This document shows positions 1 through 4,469 of a stretch of 6,457 bases of DNA, one piece after another. The position numbers and the translations under genes were made by a program. How positions within the stretch are numbered: the stretch's first letter is position 1; each line of letters opens with the position of its first letter. Source of the stretch: Paludibacteraceae bacterium (GTDB taxonomy: Bacteria > Bacteroidota > Bacteroidia > Bacteroidales > Paludibacteraceae). Under the pieces are notes generated by a model that saw only the letters and a program-made list of their open reading frames with translations, ran no database searches and was not told the DNA's origin. The stretch lies in the NCBI GenBank assembly GCA_017542915.1, contig JAFXWI010000086.1:1-6457 (forward strand). Reading direction: 5' to 3'.

Positions 1-103
1 CGATAGTTGGTCCGGCAGTGATGGTTTCACTTATTCTCTGGGCGATACTCAGATCCTTCAAGAAGTGCTGCCCGAGAAATTTTTTGGCTCGTACTTGTTG
101 CAT
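1..103 (-). CDS. rsmA: 16S rRNA adenine dimethyltransferase RsmA/KsgA (N-terminal fragment)
   Basis: Only the first 34 codons are present; the gene runs off the left edge. The visible N-terminus contains KKFLGQHFL at residues 7-15 followed by KDLSIAQRI, the characteristic opening of RsmA/KsgA, which precedes the SAM-binding GxGxG region (not in view). The family dimethylates two adjacent adenines (A1518 and A1519 in E. coli numbering) in the terminal helix of 16S rRNA late in 30S assembly, in the cytoplasm. The ATG at 103-101 is the only ATG in this frame before an upstream stop at 142-140, and it gives the usual 6-7 residues before KKFLGQHF. No Shine-Dalgarno is visible; the upstream bases are CCCTGAAA. 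An out-of-frame ATG lies 22 nt upstream. The gene has its own promoter at 188-218 and appears transcriptionally separate from nagB. Identification is firm although the fragment is short. Confidence 0.93.
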   Translation of the reverse strand, partial: MQQVRAKKFLGQHFLKDLSIAQRISETITAGPTI

Positions 104-187
104 TTTCAGGGTGATAATCGTCCATGATTGTTTGTAATTTTAGTTAATTTAGTAGTTTACCTTGTTTTCGTAAACCTTTTGCGGCCG

Positions 188-218
188 CAAAGGTACTGCT
201 TTTTTTTGATATATGCAA
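188..218 (-). promoter_or_regulatory. Predicted Bacteroidota sigma-ABfr promoter for rsmA
   Basis: On the minus strand, TTG (218-216) is followed after 20 nt by TACCTTTG (195-188), matching the known Bacteroidota consensus of a -33 TTTG/TTG and a -7 TAnnTTTG. Transcription should begin near 181, giving a leader of roughly 80 nt before the rsmA ATG. That leader contains a small stem-loop at 155-175 (GTTTAC/GTAAAC with a 9-nt loop). The motif and spacing are seen directly; activity is inferred. Confidence 0.82.
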
Positions 219-219
219 G

Positions 220-257
220 AAAAAAAAGAAAAATCGTTCATTTTCAACGATTTTTCT
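220..257 (-). terminator. Intrinsic terminator after nagB
   Basis: The arms 246-257 and 227-238 are perfect complements over 12 bp around a 7-nt loop (239-245). On the minus strand the stem is followed by an uninterrupted run of seven T (plus-strand A at 220-226). It starts 24 nt beyond the nagB stop codon, where the operon transcript should end. The stem is A/T-rich, but it is perfect and has a good U tract. On the plus strand the stem is followed by CTCTTTTT, so weak bidirectional function is possible, though no plus-strand gene would need it. Confidence 0.85.
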
Positions 258-281
258 CTTTTTAGTAAGGATGCTTGGAAA

Positions 282-1091
282 TTACAACAATGTTTTCGGA
301 TCGAGGTTGTTACGCTCGATGTCCTTGAAGTAGTTGAAAGTACCCACTTTGAGTTCCTCGCAGGCAGCCTCGTCGCAGACGATGATACCATGTTGGTGCA
401 TCTGGAGCATGGAGACGGTCCACATGTGGCTGATAGGCTCTTCGATGGCGTGCTGGAGAGCACGAGCTTTGTTATGACCATTGACCATGATGAGCACCTC
501 TTTGGCGTCCATGACGGTTCCTACACCTACGGTCAGCGCAGTCTTCGGCACTTTGTTGACATCATTGTCGAAGAAACGGCTGTTAGCGATGATGGTATCG
601 GTAGTCAGATCTTTCTTACGAGTGCGGCTGGTGAGCGACGAACCCGGCTCGTTGAACGCTATATGTCCGTCGGGACCGATACCGCCGAGGAAGAGATGAA
701 TACCGCCGATATTTTTGATTTTCTCCTCATAACGTGCGCACTCGGCTGCGAGGTCTTCTGCATTACCGTTGAGGATATTCACATTCTCTTTGCGGATATC
801 AATGTGGCTGAAGAAATTATTCCACATGAAGCTGTGATAACTCTCGGGGTGATCTTCCGGCAGGTTCACATACTCATCCATGTTAAAAGTAACAACGTTA
901 CGGAAGGACACTTTGCCCTCTTGGTTGAGTTTGATGAGTGCTTTGTACATACCCAGTGGCGAGCTGCCGGTCGGCAGACCTAATACGAAAGGTTTGCTCT
1001 CTTTGGGATCAAACTCATTGATTTTTTTTGCTACATAATTCGCAGCCCACTGGCTGAGCAGGTCATACGAAGGTTCAATAATTACACGCAT
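282..1091 (-). CDS. nagB: Glucosamine-6-phosphate deaminase NagB
   Basis: This 269-residue cytoplasmic enzyme converts glucosamine 6-phosphate to fructose 6-phosphate plus ammonia, the step that brings GlcNAc and sialic-acid-derived amino sugars into glycolysis. Its length matches the E. coli enzyme (266 aa) and the alignment is nearly ungapped. The phosphate-binding loop GLPTGSSP is at 38-45. Catalytic residues fall at the same numbers as in E. coli: Asp72 (NMDEY), Asp141, His143 ([11 protein letters not shown]) and Glu148. Residues of the E. coli GlcNAc6P allosteric site, Ser151, Arg158, Lys160 and Tyr254, are also present, so allosteric activation may be retained (inference). The start is an ATG preceded by AAAAACA, the same 7 bases that precede the thioredoxin-lipoprotein ATG upstream. 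It is the last gene of the probable operon. The 86-nt gap before it is the longest in the operon; I find no good promoter or hairpin there, so read-through is the simplest model. Confidence 0.97.
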   Translation of the reverse strand: MRVIIEPSYDLLSQWAANYVAKKINEFDPKESKPFVLGLPTGSSPLGMYKALIKLNQEGKVSFRNVVTFNMDEYVNLPEDHPESYHSFMWNNFFSHIDIRKENVNILNGNAEDLAAECARYEEKIKNIGGIHLFLGGIGPDGHIAFNEPGSSLTSRTRKKDLTTDTIIANSRFFDNDVNKVPKTALTVGVGTVMDAKEVLIMVNGHNKARALQHAIEEPISHMWTVSMLQMHQHGIIVCDEAACEELKVGTFNYFKDIERNNLDPKTLL

Positions 1092-1177
1092 TGTTTTTAA
1101 AATATAAAATGTAAAATGATTAGTATTTATTCCTTTCTTGCCGGTAACTACTGCCTAACGGACAAGAGAGAGGTTTA

Positions 1178-1717
1178 TTATTTGAAAAGTATCTCTTGGA
1201 TCTGCGGCTCTTCGAGGTTGACGCCGATGATCTTGCCCTCTTTGTCAATGAGCACGGTGTGCGGGATATACTGCACGTGGTACTTATCGGAGCAAGGATG
1301 ATCCTCATCCTCGCGTATCTGCGGCCAAGGCATCTGTTCTTCGTTGAGCGCTACCTGCCAAGCCATGACGTCTTGATCCACCGAGCAGCTGAGGATCTCG
1401 AAATGTCCATCCTCCTGACCGGCGTACAACTCCTTGAGTACCGGTATAAAACGACGGCAAGGACCGCACCAACTTGCCCAGAAATCCACGAGCACGTAGT
1501 CCGTCTCGCCCACTAAGTCGCTCAGCGCGAGTTCTTTACCCTCCGGCGTGAGACCCTTGATATCCACAAAGAGCGTGGAGTCCACGGTCACTACGGGTGT
1601 TTCCTCTTGGGTGTTCTCTGCCTGCTTGGTAGGTTTCTTACCGCAGGAACTCAGCAGCAACGCTGAGGCTGAGAGGAGAATGAATAATGAATAATGAATA
1701 TTAAATATCTTTTTCAT
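1178..1717 (-). CDS. TlpA/ResA-like thioredoxin-fold lipoprotein
   Basis: The 179-residue protein has a lipoprotein signal peptide: basic MKK, a hydrophobic stretch at about 4-22, and the lipobox LSSC with the lipidated cysteine at 25. It should therefore sit on the periplasmic face of a membrane. A charged linker (26-46) leads into a TlpA/AhpC-TSA-type thioredoxin domain (about 48-179). The active site is WCGPC with the redox pair Cys84/Cys87, and the cis-proline is Pro152 in YIPHTVLID. Two additional cysteines, Cys111 and Cys142, are not part of the CxxC motif. Family members reduce or rearrange disulfides in envelope proteins or cytochrome c precursors; the partner here is unknown. It lies 27 nt after glgB and 86 nt before nagB. 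A heptamer repeat at 1679-1699 lies within the signal-peptide codons. The fold and lipidation are clear; the physiological role is not. Confidence 0.9.
   Translation of the reverse strand: MKKIFNIHYSLFILLSASALLLSSCGKKPTKQAENTQEETPVVTVDSTLFVDIKGLTPEGKELALSDLVGETDYVLVDFWASWCGPCRRFIPVLKELYAGQEDGHFEILSCSVDQDVMAWQVALNEEQMPWPQIREDEDHPCSDKYHVQYIPHTVLIDKEGKIIGVNLEEPQIQEILFK
1679..1699. repeat. Three perfect copies of a 7-bp tandem repeat in a signal-peptide coding region
   Basis: The plus strand reads AATGAAT three times without interruption (ATTCATT on the coding strand). It encodes the IHYSLFI part of the hydrophobic core of the thioredoxin lipoprotein's signal peptide. Because the unit is 7 bp, gain or loss of one copy shifts the reading frame close to the start codon. 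Only three copies are present, so slippage is possible but not shown. Confidence 0.9.
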
Positions 1718-1744
1718 TGTTTTTGATTTTTTCGTTATGAACTG

Positions 1745-3823
1745 TTAACATTTTTTGAGGACTACAGCGCTGCGGGCAGGGAGGTACATCTTGAGCCATC
1801 CTTTGCCATCCTTAGCGTAGAGCTCGTCATGCTCGGTGAAATGCTCCACAGAGTCGTCTGCGAGACCGAATCCGGCAAACTCCTTGGCGTCGGTATTGAG
1901 TACCACTTGGTATTTGCCTTCCGGAACCAACATACCGTAGTCGGAGAACGATTTCTGGCCGTTCCAGTTGAAGATGAACAGCAAGTCTCCGCGCGAGTAA
2001 GCTACCACTTGGTCGCCCTCGTTGTCCCACCATTTCATTACCCACGGCAGATGTTTGGAGATGTTGTATTTCTTCTCCTCGGCGGTCGGGTCTTGGATGA
2101 GTACGTTCTCTTTGAGCAGATGAATCATCGCAGCATCAAAGCGGTTAAGGTCGGCGAAGAAATAGTTGGGGTTATCCACCAAACTCCATTGACGACGCGC
2201 GTACTTATAGCTCCATCCGTTGCCCTCACGCGGGAAATCAATCCACTCCGGATGACCGAACTCATTGCCCATGAAGTTCAGATATCCACCGTTGATGGTG
2301 GATGCGGTCACGAGCCGGATCATCTTATGCAACGCGATACCACGGTCAGCCATATAGGTCGAGTGACCATGCTCGAAATGCCAATACATATCGGAGTCCA
2401 CGAGGCGGAAGATGATGGTCTTATCGCCTACCAACGCCTGATCATGGCTCTCGGCGTACGAGATAGTCTTCTCGTCCTCACGGCGGTTGGTCATCTCAAA
2501 GAGAATATGTCCGGCTTTCCAATCCTCATCCTTGACCTCTTTGATATACTTGATCCAGAAATCAGGGATACCCATTGCCAGACGGTAGTCGAAACCGACA
2601 CCTCCGTCTTCGATTGCTGCAGCGAGACCCGGCATGCCGGACATCTCTTCCGCGATGGTGATAGCATACGGCTTCACCTCATGGATGACCTTGTTGGCAA
2701 GGGTCAGATACATGATCGCATCGCCGTCTTCGTTGCCGTTGAAATACGAGGGATAACCATTGAAGTCTTCGCCCAAACCGTGACTACGATAGATCATCGA
2801 GGTCACGCCGTCGAAGCGGAAACCGTCGAAGTCATATTCATCGATCCAGAACTTGCAGTTCGAGAGCAGGAAATGCAGCACTTCGTTTTTGCCGTAGTTG
2901 AAGCAGAGCGAGTCCCACGCCGGATGTTCGCGCCTTGCGCCGTCATGGAAATACTGATACGGAGTGCCATCGAAATTACCAAGACCCTCCAACTCGTTCT
3001 TCACAGCGTGCGAGTGAACGAGATCCATGATGACCTTGATGCCTCTTCCGTGCGCATCATCGATGAGCGCTTTGAGTTCGTTAGGGGTACCGAAACGGCT
3101 GGAAGCTGCGAAGAAATTCGATACATGGTATCCGAAACTTCCGTAGTACGGGTGCTCTTGAATAGCCATGATCTGGATGCAGTTATAGCCTAATGAAGCA
3201 ATACGCGGCAGCACATCGCGGCGGAACTCCTCGTATGAGTTCACTTTCTCCTGCTCGGACGACATACCGATGTGGCACTCGTAGATGTAGAGGGCCTCCT
3301 TTGTACTTTGTACTTTGTCCCTTTGTCCCTTCGTTTGGCGGTTTCGCCAAACATATGGCTCTTCGTCCCACACCTGTGCAGAGAAGATCTTTGTCTGCTC
3401 GTCTTGCACTACGCGGCGCACATAACTCGGGATACGCTCTCCGTAACCGCCTTGCCACTCCACCAGCAGTTTATAGAGCTGCTCGTGTTGGATCGCTTTT
3501 TCCGGCATGATGGCTTCCCACACGCCGTTTCCGATCGGCTGCAGACGGTAGTTCTCGTCCTTCTGCCAGTTATTCATATCACCCTTGATATAAATAGCAG
3601 TAGCGTTTGGAGCCCATTCGCGCAAGATCCATTGTTTGTTCTTGCGGTCGTGGTGAAGACCGAAATAGAGGTATCCGGTAGCCCATTCCGACAGGGGTTT
3701 ATCTCCGGCTAACTCTTTCATTTTGTATGCCGCATAATCCGCGCGTCCTTGGAGAGCGTTCTCATAGGGCTGCAAATACGGATCCCGTGCTACTATAGGG
3801 AGGGTTTTATGTGTCTTTGTCAT
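1745..3823 (-). CDS. glgB: 1,4-alpha-glucan branching enzyme GlgB (GH13, eukaryote-like type)
   Basis: This 692-residue cytoplasmic enzyme cuts alpha-1,4-glucan and re-attaches the piece through an alpha-1,6 bond, making glycogen branches. An N-terminal CBM48-like beta domain lies at about 45-150 (GYLYFG at 50-55, REWAPNA at 68-74). The GH13 barrel begins near YIYECHIG (179-186), and a C-terminal beta domain covers about 570-692. GH13 signatures are intact: region I Asp267/His272 (DLVHSH), region II Arg336 and nucleophile Asp338 (GFRFDGV), region III acid/base Glu392 (TIAEEMSG), and region IV His460/Asp461 (ESHDQ). NFMGNEFGHPEW at 516-527 and AESHDQALVGDK resemble eukaryotic GBE1 and Bacteroides GlgB more than the longer E. 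coli enzyme. I chose the ATG at 3823 because the protein then starts like its relatives and clears the upstream yhcH stop by 13 nt. An ATG at 3862 would overlap yhcH by 26 nt. The linker at residues 160-175 is encoded by repeat and hairpin DNA. Confidence 0.96.
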   Translation of the reverse strand: MTKTHKTLPIVARDPYLQPYENALQGRADYAAYKMKELAGDKPLSEWATGYLYFGLHHDRKNKQWILREWAPNATAIYIKGDMNNWQKDENYRLQPIGNGVWEAIMPEKAIQHEQLYKLLVEWQGGYGERIPSYVRRVVQDEQTKIFSAQVWDEEPYVWRNRQTKGQRDKVQSTKEALYIYECHIGMSSEQEKVNSYEEFRRDVLPRIASLGYNCIQIMAIQEHPYYGSFGYHVSNFFAASSRFGTPNELKALIDDAHGRGIKVIMDLVHSHAVKNELEGLGNFDGTPYQYFHDGARREHPAWDSLCFNYGKNEVLHFLLSNCKFWIDEYDFDGFRFDGVTSMIYRSHGLGEDFNGYPSYFNGNEDGDAIMYLTLANKVIHEVKPYAITIAEEMSGMPGLAAAIEDGGVGFDYRLAMGIPDFWIKYIKEVKDEDWKAGHILFEMTNRREDEKTISYAESHDQALVGDKTIIFRLVDSDMYWHFEHGHSTYMADRGIALHKMIRLVTASTINGGYLNFMGNEFGHPEWIDFPREGNGWSYKYARRQWSLVDNPNYFFADLNRFDAAMIHLLKENVLIQDPTAEEKKYNISKHLPWVMKWWDNEGDQVVAYSRGDLLFIFNWNGQKSFSDYGMLVPEGKYQVVLNTDAKEFAGFGLADDSVEHFTEHDELYAKDGKGWLKMYLPARSAVVLKKC
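3300..3329. repeat. 7/7/8/8-bp tandem repeat tract inside glgB
   Basis: On the plus strand the tract is TTTGTAC twice followed by TTTGTCCC twice, 30 bp with no gaps. On the coding strand this is GGGACAAA twice then GTACAAA twice. Its total of ten codons keeps the glgB frame open. It encodes a polar, low-complexity stretch rich in Lys, Gln, Arg and Thr just before the conserved YIYECHIG motif. It looks like a short inserted repeat accommodated at a domain boundary rather than conserved enzyme sequence. Confidence 0.88.
3333..3352. repeat. Perfect 8-bp inverted repeat next to the glgB repeat tract
   Basis: GTTTGGCG (3333-3340) and CGCCAAAC (3345-3352) are exact complements around a 4-nt loop GTTT. 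The hairpin lies 3 bp from the tandem repeat tract and, with it, spans 3300-3352. On the coding strand it encodes the VWRNRQT region. No U-rich run follows on the minus strand, so it is not a standard terminator. It may be part of the same small inserted element, or a coincidence. Confidence 0.75.
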
Positions 3824-3836
3824 GGTGCTGATGTGT

Positions 3837-4292
3837 TTATTGGTTAACTCTTGCTTTGACAATGAGTTTGCGGTACTCTTTGCCCGGAGCGATGCCCGGT
3901 TGATGGGCGTCGGAGGGGAAGAAGACAGCGAAATGTCCGGCAGGCACAGTGAACTTAGCGGTAGCTTTGTCGCTGTAGAACTCTACATCCTTGCCTTCGT
4001 CATACTCTTGGGTTACTTCCTGACAATCTACTTGTGCTTTCCAGCCCATTACCTCATCGTCTCCGAGAGGAATCTGGATGTCGAGATAATCCTTGTGTGC
4101 CTCCATACGGCATTTGGATTCTTCCTTGCCTTTGAAATCCAAGATGTTCACAAAGAGGTCTTTGCCATCGAGGAAGATCTTGCACGCAGGCATTTCTTCA
4201 AGGTCATTGTCGTTGTAGAATTTCATGAATTCTTTCAATCCGGGTACGCTGTCGTAATACCAATCAGCGTTCTCTAATTTGTCGAGTATCAT
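3837..4292 (-). CDS. YhcH/YjgK/YiaL (DUF386, EbgC/NanQ-like) cupin protein
   Basis: The 151-residue protein matches this family from end to end. It opens with MILDKLENAD, has DGKDLFVNI at 42-50, the conserved EAHKDYLDIQ (64-73, including His66), a GDDEVMGW segment, DVEFY (102-106), and a C-terminal FFPSDAHQPG (124-133, including His130). The family folds as a single cupin-like beta barrel, probably cytoplasmic, with conserved His/Glu residues thought to bind a metal. Characterised members include EbgC, the small subunit of evolved beta-galactosidase, and NanQ (YhcH), which speeds sialic-acid anomer interconversion. A sugar anomerase or isomerase role is therefore likely but the substrate is unknown. 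nagB in the same operon fits an amino-sugar substrate; glgB would fit glucose. I chose the ATG at 4292 because MILDKL is the family start and it lies 44 nt from the predicted promoter. The longer frame to 4358 would run through the promoter. Confidence 0.9.
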   Translation of the reverse strand: MILDKLENADWYYDSVPGLKEFMKFYNDNDLEEMPACKIFLDGKDLFVNILDFKGKEESKCRMEAHKDYLDIQIPLGDDEVMGWKAQVDCQEVTQEYDEGKDVEFYSDKATAKFTVPAGHFAVFFPSDAHQPGIAPGKEYRKLIVKARVNQ

Positions 4293-4335
4293 ACTATTTT
4301 GTGTTTGGTTAATTCGAAGTTTTATATTCGGGCTG

Positions 4336-4366
4336 CAAAGGTACAACTTTTTTTGCAAATATGCAA
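4336..4366 (-). promoter_or_regulatory. Predicted promoter for the yhcH-glgB-tlp-nagB operon
   Basis: On the minus strand, TTG (4366-4364) is followed after 20 nt by TACCTTTG (4343-4336), the Bacteroidota -33/-7 arrangement. The expected start near 4329 leaves a leader of about 37 nt before the yhcH ATG. The spacer contains an 8-bp palindrome, TTTGCAAA (4352-4359). The core is almost the same as that of the rsmA promoter: both have TTCTTGCATAT upstream and TACCTTTGC at -7. Confidence 0.84.
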
Positions 4367-4374
4367 GAAAAAAT

Positions 4375-4402
4375 AAAAAAAAGTGATTTTTTGGTCAAAA
4401 AT
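4375..4402 (-). terminator. Weak terminator-like A/T stem after the regulator gene
   Basis: A 6-bp A/T-only inverted repeat (4386-4391 with 4397-4402, 5-nt loop) is followed on the minus strand, after 4 nt, by eight consecutive T (4382-4375). It lies about 70 nt past the regulator's stop codon. The stem is too weak to be convincing. I saw no better terminator in the 177-nt gap, so some read-through from the regulator gene into the operon cannot be excluded. Confidence 0.25.
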
Positions 4403-4469
4403 GAACATGTGGTGTCCGAAATGTACAGAAAATGACGATTTTATCAAAATATTTGCAGGTATCAAAAAA

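Noticed and set aside
181..188. GCGGCCGC palindrome at the predicted rsmA transcription start
   Set aside because: This is an 8-bp restriction-type palindrome in an otherwise A/T-rich leader. One occurrence gives no evidence of function or of vector origin.
213..983. A 256-codon plus-strand open frame
   Set aside because: It is antisense to nagB, begins inside the terminator and promoter region, and resembles no protein I know.
1092..1177. Possible promoter or attenuator in the 86-nt gap before nagB
   Set aside because: TACATTTT resembles the -7 element but lacks the final G and has no TTG at the required distance. No stable hairpin was found.
1829..3193. A 454-codon open frame on the plus strand
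   Set aside because: It lies entirely antisense to glgB, whose frame has all GH13 motifs. The plus-strand translation shows no recognisable domain, so it is a shadow of codon bias.
3824..3862. Longer glgB start at 3862
   Set aside because: It would overlap the end of yhcH by 26 nt and add 13 residues not typical of GlgB. The ATG at 3823 matches the family N-terminus.
3822..4277. A 151-codon plus-strand frame opposite yhcH
   Set aside because: It is antisense to a complete YhcH-family gene; its hydrophobic stretches come from complementary codons.
4293..4358. Longer yhcH start at 4358
   Set aside because: It would run through the predicted promoter and add 22 residues ahead of the canonical MILDKL start.
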